A stretch of 64,000 bases of DNA from Stutzerimonas stutzeri KOS6 (GCF_000307775.2 NZ_KK020676.1:2098970-2162969), one strand, 5' to 3'; positions 18,076 through 27,669 are shown, numbered from the stretch's first letter. Translations and numbers: made by a program. Notes: generated by a model from the sequence alone, not told the origin.

Positions 18076-18144
18076 GTAGAGTTGTCTCCTTGTGTAGCGA
18101 ACAGCATAACCCAGGCTTGCCCCGAATCACCGAAGGAGTGCCGC

Positions 18145-18567
18145 ATGCGCCCCACCCTCACCCACCTGGCTCTGCACGTGCCCGATCTGGAAGCCTGCAT
18201 CGCCTTCTATAGCGGCTTCTGCAACATGCACGTGTTCCACGAGCGACCCGGCAAGGGCTCGCGAATCGTCTGGATGGCCGAGCCCGGCAAGGAACGCGAA
18301 TTCATCTTCGTGCTCATGCCTGGCGGCACGGCGCGATCACTGGCGGCGAACGACTACAGCCACTTTGGCTTCGCGCTGGCCAGTCGAGAGGAAGTGGATG
18401 CGATTGCCGAACGGGCACGTAACGACGGCTGCCTGATCTGGGAGCCGCGAGACGAACCGTATCCGGTGGGCTATTACTGCGGCTTGCGCGACCCGGCAGG
18501 CAACTACGTCGAATTCAGCTATGGACAGCCGCTTGGCCCCGGGGCTGAAGACCTGCCACTGCCTTGA
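18145..18567 (+). CDS. VOC-family protein (glyoxalase I-like)
   Basis: A 140-residue protein with two beta-alpha-beta-beta-beta units. It begins with LTHLALHVPDLEACIAFYSGF, and the second half carries DYSHFGFAL and DPAGNYVEFSYG. His near residue 7, a central His and the final Glu fit a metal site of the lactoylglutathione-lyase type. The ATG at 18145 follows GAAGGAG. Its position back to back with gorA, a glutathione-cycle gene, makes a glutathione-adduct substrate plausible but unproved. Confidence 0.85.
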   Translation: MRPTLTHLALHVPDLEACIAFYSGFCNMHVFHERPGKGSRIVWMAEPGKEREFIFVLMPGGTARSLAANDYSHFGFALASREEVDAIAERARNDGCLIWEPRDEPYPVGYYCGLRDPAGNYVEFSYGQPLGPGAEDLPLP

Positions 18568-18574
18568 AACGACT

Positions 18575-18594
18575 GGGCCACCCTGCGGTGGCCC
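18575..18594. terminator. Bidirectional hairpin terminator
   Basis: A perfect 8-bp stem GGGCCACC / GGTGGCCC with loop CTGC lies between the convergent VOC and galU genes. It has no long T tract. Confidence 0.55.
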
Positions 18595-18601
18595 AAGTGG
18601 T

Positions 18602-19441
18602 TCAGAACGCCTTGCCGGTGAGATAGAAGTTCTCGTAGCAGAAATTGGTTGCCTCGATGTAACCCTCGGCACTACCGCAGTCGAAGCGCTGACCCTTGAA
18701 CTTGTAAGCCAGCACGCAGCCGTCACGCGCCTGCTTCATCAGGGCATCGGTGATCTGGATTTCACCGCCCTTGCCCGGCTCGGTCTGCTCGATCAGCTCG
18801 AAGATGTCCGGCGTCAGGATGTAGCGGCCGATGATCGCCAGATTCGAAGGGGCGTCTTCCGGCTTGGGCTTCTCGACCATGTGGCTGACACGGAAAATGT
18901 CGTCACGGATCATTTCACCGGCAATCACACCGTATTTGCTGGTTTCTTCCGGCGGCACTTCCTGAATGGCAACGATCGAGCAGCGGAACTGGTTGTACAG
19001 CTTGACCATCTGCGCCAGCACCGGATCGCCGTCCAGATTGATGCACAGGTCGTCAGCCAGTACTACTGCGAACGGCTCATCGCCGATCAGCGGACGACCG
19101 CTGAGGATGGCATGACCCAGACCCTTCATTTCCACCTGACGGGTATAGGAAAAGCTGCACTCTTCGATCAGGCGGCGGATGCCGACCAGGTACTTTTCCT
19201 TGTCGGTGTTGCGGATCTGGTGCTCGAGCTCGTAGCTGATATCGAAGTGGTCCTCCAGGGAGCGCTTGCCGCGACCGGTAACCATGGCGATCTGCGTCAG
19301 CCCTGCGGCCAGCGCTTCCTCTACCCCGTACTGGATCAGGGGCTTGTTCACCACCGGCAGCATTTCCTTGGGCATGGCCTTGGTTGCAGGGAGAAAACGC
19401 GTGCCATATCCGGCGGCAGGAAAAAGGCATTTCTTGATCAT
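18602..19441 (-). CDS. galU: UTP-glucose-1-phosphate uridylyltransferase
   Basis: A 279-residue nucleotidyltransferase making UDP-glucose, the donor for surface polysaccharides and glycolipids. Typical GalU motifs are present: FPAAGYGTRFLPATKAMPKE at residues 7-26 (nucleotide loop), KPLIQYGVEEA, a catalytic VVLADDL near residue 125, the VEKPKPEDAPSNLAIIGRY block and a terminal YKFKGQRFDCGS. Length and sequence are standard for Pseudomonas. Confidence 0.96.
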   Translation of the reverse strand: MIKKCLFPAAGYGTRFLPATKAMPKEMLPVVNKPLIQYGVEEALAAGLTQIAMVTGRGKRSLEDHFDISYELEHQIRNTDKEKYLVGIRRLIEECSFSYTRQVEMKGLGHAILSGRPLIGDEPFAVVLADDLCINLDGDPVLAQMVKLYNQFRCSIVAIQEVPPEETSKYGVIAGEMIRDDIFRVSHMVEKPKPEDAPSNLAIIGRYILTPDIFELIEQTEPGKGGEIQITDALMKQARDGCVLAYKFKGQRFDCGSAEGYIEATNFCYENFYLTGKAF

Positions 19442-20045
19442 GTGAGTCCTTGAAATAAAGGTTCCAGTCGATGCACTGCCATCGAGAACAGCAGCTGCCT
19501 TGCGGTGTTGTCCGGCCTTGCCGGCGTAGAGCCTACGACCATCGTTTTCCGTTGGGGTTCGCAGTGAGCATCACGGCCAATGCAGATTATGTGCCTGCGG
19601 CTGGGGATGCTCGCTTCGATGTCCCGGCGGGCGGCAACGCTAATGGCGGTTTGACATTCTGTAAAGCCGTTGGCAGGTGTTTTTTTTCCGCGCCACGACA
19701 AGGGACAACAGGAAGCGCAGCGGCGCAAATATCCTTAGCGGTTGCTCATTACATTTTGTAGCAGCCAACTCCTCGGGCAAGCCTGTCGACCGATGATCTG
19801 AGTCAGGGAAATGTGCAATAGCAGGGGTGTTCGACAGATCGAGTCGCTCCCCCCGCGCTGAAAAGCAATACCATAGCGCCGCCCGATAATGGCGCATGGC
19901 TAGCAGCCGTCGCCAACTTCAAGTATCCACGCAGCGCGCCGATATGAGCACATGATTGCTCTGCTCAACGCTGCGCTGCGGGTACCGATAGAACAATAAT
20001 GTGCAAGGGCGGCTGAGCCGCGCGGCAGTAGTACCGAGGAACAAC
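19442..20045. other. Intergenic region upstream of galU and the chemoreceptor gene
   Basis: About 600 bases between divergent genes. I see no convincing ORF. It should hold both promoters, but I could not pick out a clear pair of hexamers. Confidence 0.45.
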
Positions 20046-21668
20046 ATGAACGACAGCTCCGCCTCTCGACAAATGTCCGTACAGACAAAGATCAATTTGG
20101 CCCTGGTGCTGGTACTGGTGGCCATCATGTCAGCCTCGCTGTTCATCGCAGCCAGCACAGAGAAACGCCTGGTATTGCAGGTCGTCGAGCAGCAGACCAA
20201 GGATGCTGCCGACTCCTATTTCGACAGCATCAACACCATGATGCTCACCGGCACGATGGCGCAGCGTGATGTCCTGCGAAAGAAGATTCTTGCGCGCCCG
20301 GGAGTCATCGACGCCCGCATCATTCGCAGCGACGAGGTCACCAGGGTGTTCGGCCCCGGCTATGAGCACCAGGCCCCCGTCGACAGCCTGGATCGTCGCG
20401 CGCTGGGTGGCGAGGAGATCATCGAGGTAACCCATCAGGAGGGTGGCCGGGTGCTTACGGTGATCAACCCGATCCTGGCCCATTCCGACTATCGTGGAAC
20501 CAATTGCCTGTCCTGCCACCAGGTTGCCGAAAACGCGATCATGGGGGCGGTTCGCATCACCTATGACCTCAAGGCGCTGGACCAGGAGGTCGACCGCAAC
20601 ATCCTGACCACTGCCGGTATCCAGCTGTTGCTGCTGGTCGTCGGCGTTGTGGTGATGTGCCTGACCGTGCGGCACGTCATCCTCCGCCGCATCAACGCCA
20701 TGCGTCAAACCATGGACACCATGGCCGAAGACGAGGACCTGAGCCGTAATGTGACGGTCGGCGCGCAGGACGAGATCGGCGCCATGGGACATGCCTTCAA
20801 CCGCATGATCGGCAAGTTCCGTCACAGCCTGGAAGCCGTTGCCGGCGTGACGCATCAGCTCACCGACGTTTCCGAGCGCGTTTCGCATGTTGCGGAGAAG
20901 ACGCTCGCCGCCGTCAACGAACAGCGCAGTGAAACCGACATGGTTGCCTCGGCGATGAACGAGATGAGCGCGACCGTGCAGGAAGTGGCGCGCAACGCCA
21001 GCCAGACCGCCACCGCGTCCAGCGGCGCCGACAACGAGTCCAAGGCCGGTGTGAAGGTTGCTACCGAAGCGCTGGACGGCATCGAAGTGCTGATCGCCGA
21101 GATCGAGAAAGCGGCTCAGGTAATCCAGCGGGTCGAGACCGACAGCGCCAGCATCGACATGGTGCTTGGCGTGATCAACGGCATCGCCGAGCAGACCAAC
21201 CTGCTCGCCCTCAACGCGGCGATCGAAGCGGCACGCGCTGGCGAGCAAGGCCGCGGCTTTGCGGTGGTGGCTGACGAGGTGCGCACCCTGGCGTCGCGCA
21301 CGCAGAAATCCACCGAAGAAATCCAGGCGATGATCGAACAGCTGCAGAGCGGAGTACGCAACGCCGTGCAGGCGATGAACGAAGCGCAACTGCGTGCCCG
21401 CTCCGGCTCGCAATGCGTCGAGAAGGCGGCTCAAAGCCTGGGCCTGATCGCCGACGAGGTCGGTACCATCAACGAGATGAACACCCAGATTGCGACGGCC
21501 GCCGAACAGCAGAGTGCGGTCGCCGAGGAGATCAACCGCAACATCTCGACCATCAGCATGATCGCCGACACCACATCGGCCGACGCCACCCAGACTTCGC
21601 AGATCAGCGATGAGCTGGTACGCCTGGCAACCGAACTGAACCGCCTGGTCGGCCAGTTCAAGCTATAG
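20046..21668 (+). CDS. Methyl-accepting chemotaxis protein with a periplasmic c-type haem motif
   Basis: A 540-residue chemoreceptor. The first membrane segment is at about residues 16-36, a periplasmic sensor runs to about 186, and the second membrane segment is at 187-208. A HAMP domain follows ([20 protein letters not shown]) and a long cytoplasmic coiled coil with the signalling tip around [20 protein letters not shown]. The sensor domain contains C154-L-S-C157-H158 in [10 protein letters not shown], a canonical CxxCH haem-attachment site, so the receptor probably carries a covalently bound haem and senses redox state, oxygen or a gas. The ATG at 20046 is preceded by GAGGA. No che genes are adjacent, so it works with pathway proteins encoded elsewhere. 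Confidence 0.93.
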   Translation: MNDSSASRQMSVQTKINLALVLVLVAIMSASLFIAASTEKRLVLQVVEQQTKDAADSYFDSINTMMLTGTMAQRDVLRKKILARPGVIDARIIRSDEVTRVFGPGYEHQAPVDSLDRRALGGEEIIEVTHQEGGRVLTVINPILAHSDYRGTNCLSCHQVAENAIMGAVRITYDLKALDQEVDRNILTTAGIQLLLLVVGVVVMCLTVRHVILRRINAMRQTMDTMAEDEDLSRNVTVGAQDEIGAMGHAFNRMIGKFRHSLEAVAGVTHQLTDVSERVSHVAEKTLAAVNEQRSETDMVASAMNEMSATVQEVARNASQTATASSGADNESKAGVKVATEALDGIEVLIAEIEKAAQVIQRVETDSASIDMVLGVINGIAEQTNLLALNAAIEAARAGEQGRGFAVVADEVRTLASRTQKSTEEIQAMIEQLQSGVRNAVQAMNEAQLRARSGSQCVEKAAQSLGLIADEVGTINEMNTQIATAAEQQSAVAEEINRNISTISMIADTTSADATQTSQISDELVRLATELNRLVGQFKL

Positions 21669-21684
21669 GAGGCAGCTGCGAGGC

Positions 21685-21705
21685 CGGTCCGCCCCTCGCG
21701 GACCG
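21685..21705. terminator. Hairpin after the chemoreceptor gene
   Basis: An 8-bp stem CGGTCCGC / GCGGACCG with loop CCCTC begins 17 bases after the stop codon. It lacks a T tract, so termination strength is uncertain. Confidence 0.45.
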
Positions 21706-21888
21706 ACCCGCATCGCCCGACGGCGGCGTCCGTGGGCCTCCGGGCCACTATTCTTGATCTGAGACAGTCGGCGCGCAGGGGCTAATCGTCCATAATCCGC
21801 GCCCATGACTTGCCTGAGCCGGACACACCCGAGGGTGACGCCGCGTTCCGCACCCGACTCCGAATTCAACCCTTAGGTGAAAACGAAC

Positions 21889-23277
21889 ATGGACCAATTG
21901 CCGAGCTTCGACCGGGCCCTGGTCGAGAAATACGACCGCCCCGGTCCGCGCTACACCTCCTACCCCACTGCCCCGCAGTTCCACCAGGCCTTCGCCCAGG
22001 ACGACTACCGCGCCGCCGCCGCGCGCAGCAACCAGGCGCAAACGCCCAAGCCGCTGTCGGTGTATATCCACATTCCGTTCTGCAAAAGCCTCTGCTACTA
22101 CTGCGCCTGCAACAAGATCATCACCCACAAGACCGAACGTGCGGTCGAGTACCTCGAATACCTCAAGCGCGAGATCGCCATGCAGGGCGAGCTGTTCGAT
22201 CGCTCGCGCAAGCTGACGCAACTGCATCTCGGCGGCGGCACGCCTACCTATTTCAGCAGCGAGCAGCTGGCCGACCTGATGGCGAGCCTGCATCAGGCGT
22301 TCAACATGGATGACAGCGACAACCACGAGTTCTCGCTGGAGGTCGACCCGCGCACCATTACGCCCGAGCAGATTCATGGCTTGCGCAAGCTGGGCTTCAA
22401 TCGCCTCAGTTTCGGCGTGCAGGACTTCGACGAGCAGGTGCAGATCGCCGTCAACCGCATCCAGACCGAGGAGCAGACCCGCGAACTGGTCCAGGCTGCC
22501 CGTGACGCGCAATTCAAGTCCATCAGCGTCGATCTGATCTACGGCCTGCCGCTGCAGACGGTCGCCAGCTTCGACACCACGCTGGACAAGATCATCGACA
22601 TTCGCCCGGACCGCATCGCGGCTTACAGCTATGCCCACCTGCCGGATCTGGTACGCGCACAGAAACTGATTCGCCCCGAGGACATGCCGCCGCCGGAGCG
22701 CAAGCTCGAACTGCTGGAACTGACCATCCGGCGCCTCACCGCCGCCGGTTACATCTATATCGGCATGGATCACTTCTCGTTGCCCGAGGATGAACTGGCC
22801 CTGGCCCGCGCCAACGGCACGTTGCAACGCAATTTCCAGGGATATTCCACGCATGCCGACTGCGACCTGATCGGCCTGGGCATTTCCTCCATCGGCAAGG
22901 TCGCCGACAGCTACAGCCAGAACGTCAAGGAGCTCTCGCAGTACTACGCGCGACTCAACGAGGGCATGCTGCCGGTACAGCGCGGCTACAGGCTGAGCGA
23001 CGACGACTGCCTGCGCCGCGAGGTGATCGTGTCGTTGATGTGCCACAGCCGCATCGATTATTTGCAGATCGAGCGCAAGCACGGCATCAACTTCCGCGAG
23101 TACTTCGCCGAGTCGCTGGCAAAACTGGCCGAACCCGTCGCCGACGGGCTGGTCGAGCTGCACGACGATGCGCTGGTCCTGCTGCCTCAAGGACAGTTGA
23201 TGATGCGCAATGTCGCCATGGCGTTCGATGCCTACCTCGGCGGCGAACAGCGCGGCCGCTTCTCGCGCACGGTCTGA
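21889..23277 (+). CDS. hemN: Oxygen-independent coproporphyrinogen III oxidase
   Basis: A 462-residue radical-SAM enzyme that decarboxylates coproporphyrinogen III to protoporphyrinogen IX without oxygen in haem synthesis. The cluster-binding motif CKSLCYYCAC is near residue 62, the GGGTPTYFS motif near residue 115 and YGLPLQT near residue 220. The RPGPRYTSYPTAPQF N-terminus is specific to true HemN rather than HemW. The ATG at 21889 lies 9 bases after AGGTG; an in-frame GTG at 21877 is less likely. Upstream, TTGATCTGAGACAG (21755-21768) has one perfect FNR/ANR half-site, suggesting anaerobic induction, though the second half is poor. Confidence 0.95.
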   Translation: MDQLPSFDRALVEKYDRPGPRYTSYPTAPQFHQAFAQDDYRAAAARSNQAQTPKPLSVYIHIPFCKSLCYYCACNKIITHKTERAVEYLEYLKREIAMQGELFDRSRKLTQLHLGGGTPTYFSSEQLADLMASLHQAFNMDDSDNHEFSLEVDPRTITPEQIHGLRKLGFNRLSFGVQDFDEQVQIAVNRIQTEEQTRELVQAARDAQFKSISVDLIYGLPLQTVASFDTTLDKIIDIRPDRIAAYSYAHLPDLVRAQKLIRPEDMPPPERKLELLELTIRRLTAAGYIYIGMDHFSLPEDELALARANGTLQRNFQGYSTHADCDLIGLGISSIGKVADSYSQNVKELSQYYARLNEGMLPVQRGYRLSDDDCLRREVIVSLMCHSRIDYLQIERKHGINFREYFAESLAKLAEPVADGLVELHDDALVLLPQGQLMMRNVAMAFDAYLGGEQRGRFSRTV

Positions 23278-23429
23278 CGCCCCCTCCGGGGCGGTATTCC
23301 CACCGCCCCGTACAACCGGCCTCGATCCACTCCGCTGATCAGCCAGGGATTGCCAAAACCCGCTTCAGCTGTATAAATAGCCAGTCTTTGAGCGGGCCGT
23401 TCGCGCCCCCCGGCTGTAGCGGATGTGCG

Positions 23430-25067
23430 ATGCGTCAGGCCCTGGAAAACCCCTTCTACTATCTCGAGAACTTTCGGCAGGTGCTGGGCTGGGTAGGCCA
23501 GCACCATGGCGATCTGCTCGACGAAACCGAGCGTGCATTCATCGACGGCTTCGCACAGCTGCCACAGGCGTCTCAGGCCCTTCTGGTACGCATGGTCATG
23601 CGCAAGGGCGAGCTGTTCCGCGCAAGCAAGCTGCGTTACCCGGAAATCGGCTGCCCGCATGGAGCGGCAAGTGCGCTGATCCAACACGGCTGGATCGAAG
23701 TCGACCGACCGCTCACGCTGGAGCAACTGTTCGGCCTGCTGACCAAGCGCGAACTGCTTCAGATCGTCGGCTCACCTGCATCGGCCAGCCTGCGCAAGGC
23801 CGAGCTCCTGGAGCGGTTGCATGAAGCTCAACATTCGGCGAAGCCGTTCAGCGAATGGTGCAAGGGTGTCGAGGATGCGGTGTTCGCCCTGTCTATCGAC
23901 CAGCTCTGCGAGCGACTGCGACTGATGTTCTTCGGCAATATCCATCAGGACTGGTCGGAGTTCGTCCTCGCCGATCTTGGGGTCTATCGCTACGAACGGG
24001 TGCCCTTCTCACCCGCCTCCCGCGCGTTCGGCTGCCGCAGCGAACTGGATGCGTACCTGCACCTGCACCGCTGCCGCGAGCGCTTCGATGCCGGCGAGAC
24101 GCAGGCCGAAATCCTGGCCGACGTGCCGGCGGTGCCTTTCACCAACACCTGGCTGGAAAGCCGCCGCGGCAAACTGCTGCTGCGCCTCGGCCAGCAGTTT
24201 GAGCGCCTCGGCGAACTCTCCGAGGCGCTGCGCGTGCATGCCGCCAATGCCTATCCCGGCGCGCGTGAGCGGGCGATTCGCGTGCTGGAGCGCTGCGGCC
24301 AACCAGAGGCAGCGCTGGAACTGCTGCTGCAGGCCCAGGCTGCGCCGGAAAGCGAGCATGAGTCGCAGCAGATCCAACGCATCCTGCCGCGCCTGCAGCG
24401 CAGCCTGGGTACCCCGACGGATCGCGCTCGCAGCCGCAAGCCGGAGCAGCTCGAGCTGGTTCTGCCCAGGTCCGGCTGTAACGTCGAACATGCGGTACGG
24501 GAGTTCCTGGCGACGCCGGAGGCTCCGGTTTATTACGTCGAGAACGCCTTGGTCGGTTCGCTGTTCGGCCTGCTCTGCTGGGACGCGATATTCGCACCAT
24601 TGCCCGGCGCTTTCTTCCACCCGTTCCACTGGGCGCCGGCCGACCTCAACCGCGCGGATTTCCACCGGCGACGTGCCAACCTGTTCGCCACGTGCCTGGC
24701 CTGTCTCGACCGCGATGACTACCGCGACTGCATCTGGCGCACCTTCAAGGCGAAGTTCGGCATCCACAATGCGTTCGTCGCCTGGGGGCTGGTCGACGAG
24801 CAACTGCTTGCACAGGCGCTGGATTGCATTCCGGCGTCGCATCTGAAGCTGATGTTCCAGCGCATCCTGGTGGATGTCAGTGGCAATCGTACCGGTCTGC
24901 CGGATCTGGTCCAGCTGTGGCCGGGGCAAGGCCGTTATCGCATGATCGAGGTGAAAGGTCCGGGCGATCGCCTGCAGGACAACCAGAAGCGCTGGATCGA
25001 CTATGCCCACCAGCACGGCCTGCCCATCGCGGTTTGCCATGTGCAATGGGCCGAGGTGGTGGCGTGA
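23430..25067 (+). CDS. FAN1-like VRR-NUC structure-specific nuclease
   Basis: A 545-residue protein of the bacterial FAN1 family, which cleaves 5' flaps and other branched DNA and incises near interstrand cross-links. The N-terminal half is a helical SAP-like DNA-binding region (KRELLQIVGSPASASLRKAEL). A TPR-like helical section is near 250-340. The C-terminal VRR-NUC domain has the PD-(D/E)xK residues D492 (GLPDLV) and E507-V-K509 (MIEVKGPGD), then the QDNQKRWI motif. All catalytic residues are intact. The stop overlaps the GTG start of the helicase gene (GTGA), so the two are translated together and probably act together in repair. Confidence 0.92.
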   Translation: MRQALENPFYYLENFRQVLGWVGQHHGDLLDETERAFIDGFAQLPQASQALLVRMVMRKGELFRASKLRYPEIGCPHGAASALIQHGWIEVDRPLTLEQLFGLLTKRELLQIVGSPASASLRKAELLERLHEAQHSAKPFSEWCKGVEDAVFALSIDQLCERLRLMFFGNIHQDWSEFVLADLGVYRYERVPFSPASRAFGCRSELDAYLHLHRCRERFDAGETQAEILADVPAVPFTNTWLESRRGKLLLRLGQQFERLGELSEALRVHAANAYPGARERAIRVLERCGQPEAALELLLQAQAAPESEHESQQIQRILPRLQRSLGTPTDRARSRKPEQLELVLPRSGCNVEHAVREFLATPEAPVYYVENALVGSLFGLLCWDAIFAPLPGAFFHPFHWAPADLNRADFHRRRANLFATCLACLDRDDYRDCIWRTFKAKFGIHNAFVAWGLVDEQLLAQALDCIPASHLKLMFQRILVDVSGNRTGLPDLVQLWPGQGRYRMIEVKGPGDRLQDNQKRWIDYAHQHGLPIAVCHVQWAEVVA

Positions 25068-27343
25068 GCTATCGGGTCGCGGTGCGTGCGCTCTGTGAGT
25101 TCACCGCCAAGGTTGGCGATCTGGATCTGCGTTTCACGCCCTCGCCCAGCGCACTGGAAGGCATCGCCGGCCACGCTCAGGTCAGCGCAAGGCGCGGCGA
25201 GGGCTACGAGCGCGAAGTCGCGCTGGAAGGCCAATACGGGCAACTGAGCGTACGCGGCCGTGCCGACGGTTACGATCCGGCACGCAACCGCCTGGAAGAG
25301 ATCAAGACCTTTCGCGGCGATCTGCAACGCCAGCCGGCCAATCATCGTCAGCTGCACTGGGCCCAGGCAAGGATCTATGGCTGGCTGCTGTGCCAGGCGC
25401 GCGGGCTCGATGATGTCGAACTGGCGCTGGTCTATTTCGATATCGTCAGTCACAAGGAAACGCTGTTCACCGAGCGCCACAATGCGCAGGAATTGCATGC
25501 GTTCTTTGAAACCCAATGCCGACGCTTCATCGATTGGGCCGAACAGCAGCAGGCGCACCGGGCCGCTCGTGACCAGGCGCTGGCTGCACTGCGTTTCCCC
25601 CATGCCGGCTTTCGCAGCGGCCAACGGCAAATGGCCGAAGCGGTATACAAGGCAGCCTGCACCGGCACCACGCTGATGGCCCAGGCTCCGACAGGCATCG
25701 GCAAGACGCTCGCCACGCTGTTCCCGCAGCTCAAGGCGTTTCAGGGCCAGCAGCTGGACAAGCTGTTCTTCCTCGCCGCCAAGACGTCGGGCCGCCGGCT
25801 GGCGCTCGACGCCCTGCAAATGCTGCAGCGCCACGGTGCGGGCGCCTTGCGCGTACTCGAGCTGGTGGCACGCGACAAGGCCTGCGAGTACCCGGACAAG
25901 GCCTGCCATGGTGAATCCTGCCCATTGGCCAGGGGCTTCCATGATCGCCTGCCGGCGGCACGTGCGGCCGCGCTGGAGTTACCGATGCTCGATCAGGCTG
26001 CCTTGCGCGAGGTGGCGCTCGCCCATCAGGTCTGCCCGTACTATCTCAGCCAGGAGCTGGCGCGCTGGGTGGATGCGGTGGTTGGCGACTACAACTACTA
26101 CTTCGACATCAGCGCCCTGCTCTATGGCCTGACACTGAGCAATGACTGGCGCATCTGCGTGCTGGTCGACGAGGCGCACAACCTGCTCGAACGGGCGCGC
26201 GGCATGTACAGCGCCGAGCTCGACCAGCGCGCCTTTGCCGGCCTCGGCAGCAAGGCGCCCGCAGTGCTGAAGCGGCCGCTGGGTCGAATCCAGCGCAGCT
26301 GGAATGAGCTGCATCGCGAGCAGACCGCTGCCTACCGGGTCCACCGCGAATTGCCGCTCAAGCTGCTTGGCGCGTTGCAGCAGGCGGTCAGTGCCATCAC
26401 CGACTATCTGGGCGAACAGCCCGACGGACTGGATGCGCAGCTGCAGCGGGCGTACTTCGATGCCATGCATTTCTGCCGGGTCGCCGAGCTTTTCGGCGAG
26501 CATTCGCTGTTCGACATCAGCCTGCTGCCGCCGAAGTCAGCAGGCGGCAGCAGACGATCATGCCTGTGCCTGCGCAACGTGGTGCCCGCTCCGTTTCTTG
26601 CGCCCAGGCTGAAGCAGGCCAGGTCGAGCGTGCTGTTCTCGGCGACGCTGAATCCACGGCAGTTCCATGCCGACATGCTGGGCTTGCCCGCTGGCAGCGC
26701 CTGGATAACGGTCGAGTCGCCGTTTCAGAGTCGGCAACTGCGGGTATGCCTGGCCGAACATATCTCGACCCGCTATCAGCATCGCGAAGCCTCGCTGGGT
26801 GCGGTCGTCGAGCTGATCGCCCGACAGTATGCCGAGCGCCCCGGTAACTACCTAGCCTTCTTCAGCAGCTTCGATTACCTGCAGCAGGTCACCGCGCGGC
26901 TGCGTCAGCTGCATCCGGACGTGCCCTTCTGGGAGCAGACCCGCGGCATGCAGGAGGCGGCACGCAACGCCTTTCTCGAGCGCTTTACGGAGCACAGCAA
27001 GGGCATCGGCTTCGCCGTGCTGGGCGGCGCCTTCGCGGAGGGCATCGACCTGCCGGGCCAGCGCTTGATCGGTGCCTTTATCGCCACCCTCGGCCTGCCG
27101 CAGGTCAATCCGATCAACGAACAGTTCAAGGTACGACTCGATGACCTGTTCGGACGCGGCCTTGGCTATGACTACACCTATCTCTACCCGGGCCTGCAGA
27201 AGGTCATCCAGGCTGCGGGACGGGTCATCCGCACGCAAAACGACGAAGGTGTCGTGCACCTGATCGATGATCGCTTCGGCCGCCCGCAGATCCGCCGCCT
27301 GCTGCCGAGCTGGTGGGCCCTTTCCGCCAGCACGGACCACTGA
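25064..27343 (+). CDS. Rad3/XPD-type helicase with N-terminal Cas4/RecB-like nuclease domain
   Basis: A 759-residue protein starting at GTG 25064 within the stop of the FAN1-like gene. Residues about 60-110 carry a PD-(D/E)xK pattern (R-A-D68, E79-I-K81, Q101-x3-Y105) like Cas4/RecB exonucleases. The helicase part has Walker A QAPTGIGKT at 207-215 and DEAH at 369-372. Four cysteines (C274, C281, C286, C324) between them suit the [4Fe-4S] cluster of Rad3/XPD/DinG helicases. The C-terminal motif VI region is QAAGRVIRTQND. It should move 5' to 3' on single-stranded DNA. The pairing with FAN1 suggests a flap-processing or cross-link repair module. Confidence 0.9.
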   Translation: MSYRVAVRALCEFTAKVGDLDLRFTPSPSALEGIAGHAQVSARRGEGYEREVALEGQYGQLSVRGRADGYDPARNRLEEIKTFRGDLQRQPANHRQLHWAQARIYGWLLCQARGLDDVELALVYFDIVSHKETLFTERHNAQELHAFFETQCRRFIDWAEQQQAHRAARDQALAALRFPHAGFRSGQRQMAEAVYKAACTGTTLMAQAPTGIGKTLATLFPQLKAFQGQQLDKLFFLAAKTSGRRLALDALQMLQRHGAGALRVLELVARDKACEYPDKACHGESCPLARGFHDRLPAARAAALELPMLDQAALREVALAHQVCPYYLSQELARWVDAVVGDYNYYFDISALLYGLTLSNDWRICVLVDEAHNLLERARGMYSAELDQRAFAGLGSKAPAVLKRPLGRIQRSWNELHREQTAAYRVHRELPLKLLGALQQAVSAITDYLGEQPDGLDAQLQRAYFDAMHFCRVAELFGEHSLFDISLLPPKSAGGSRRSCLCLRNVVPAPFLAPRLKQARSSVLFSATLNPRQFHADMLGLPAGSAWITVESPFQSRQLRVCLAEHISTRYQHREASLGAVVELIARQYAERPGNYLAFFSSFDYLQQVTARLRQLHPDVPFWEQTRGMQEAARNAFLERFTEHSKGIGFAVLGGAFAEGIDLPGQRLIGAFIATLGLPQVNPINEQFKVRLDDLFGRGLGYDYTYLYPGLQKVIQAAGRVIRTQNDEGVVHLIDDRFGRPQIRRLLPSWWALSASTDH

Positions 27344-27360
27344 GCCGCTTGCCATTCTGG

Positions 27361-27389
27361 TTGCGTGGGCCACGGAGGCTCGTTATAGT
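27361..27389 (+). promoter_or_regulatory. Promoter of the chromosomal tRNA-Leu gene
   Basis: TTGCGT (27361-27366) and TATAGT (27384-27389) are spaced by 17 bases and lie about 45 bases before the 5' end of the split tRNA. It now drives transcription across the ICE junction and could read into the replacement tRNA at 27670. Confidence 0.55.
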
Positions 27390-27433
27390 CCTGCGCCGCC
27401 GATTCTCCATCGGCACAGTGCAACGCAACCTCC

Positions 27434-27472
27434 GCCCGGATGGCGAAATTGGTATACGCAAGGGACTTAAAA
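27434..27472 (+). pseudogene. 5' half of a split tRNA-Leu(UAA) gene; ICE attachment site
   Basis: These 39 bases run from GCCCGGA through a D-arm (AAATTGGTA) and the anticodon stem AGGGA to the loop CTTAAAA, then stop resembling a tRNA. The expected next bases TCCCT are replaced by CCTCC. No TCCGGGC acceptor strand follows. The gene is thus cut in its anticodon loop, as expected when an integrase uses the anticodon stem-loop as its crossover core. The 3' half should be found at the far end of the ICE, beyond this window. Confidence 0.8.
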
Positions 27473-27516
27473 CCTCCTTTGTCAAGTCTTTTTTTCGTAA
27501 GTGAGTGGCCCGCAAA

Positions 27517-27599
27517 GCTAGGAATGGCGCAGGTTTCCATGCCTTCTGGTATGCAGCCTGTGTTGGTCTCTTGAACGGCTAGGAGCCAGCTAGGGGCCA
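27517..27599. repeat. GCTAGG repeats near the ICE end
   Basis: GCTAGGAGCCA (27578-27588) is followed directly by GCTAGGGGCCA (27589-27599), and a third GCTAGGAATGG starts at 27517. Short direct repeats about 50-125 bases from an integration junction are typical of arm-type binding sites for an integrase or excisionase. Two hairpins lie just beyond (GCCCG...CGGGC at 27623-27640 and GACTCG-GCAA-CGAGTC at 27648-27663). Function is inferred from position only. Confidence 0.4.
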
Positions 27600-27669
27600 A
27601 GCGAGCGGTACAGTTAGAGCAAGCCCGGCGGTAGTCGGGCGAAAATGGACTCGGCAACGAGTCAAGCCA

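Noticed and set aside
27486-27498. ICE left end at TTTTTTTCGT, resembling the TTTTTYAT target of Tn4371-type integrases
   Set aside because: It is only about 15 bases from the tRNA break and is not a full match. The cut tRNA plus the replacement tRNA explain the junction better, although the exact crossover cannot be fixed without the other end.
27434-27510. A functional tRNA-Leu starting at 27434
   Set aside because: The sequence leaves the tRNA consensus after the anticodon loop; there is no T-arm and no TCCGGGC acceptor strand before the next gene.
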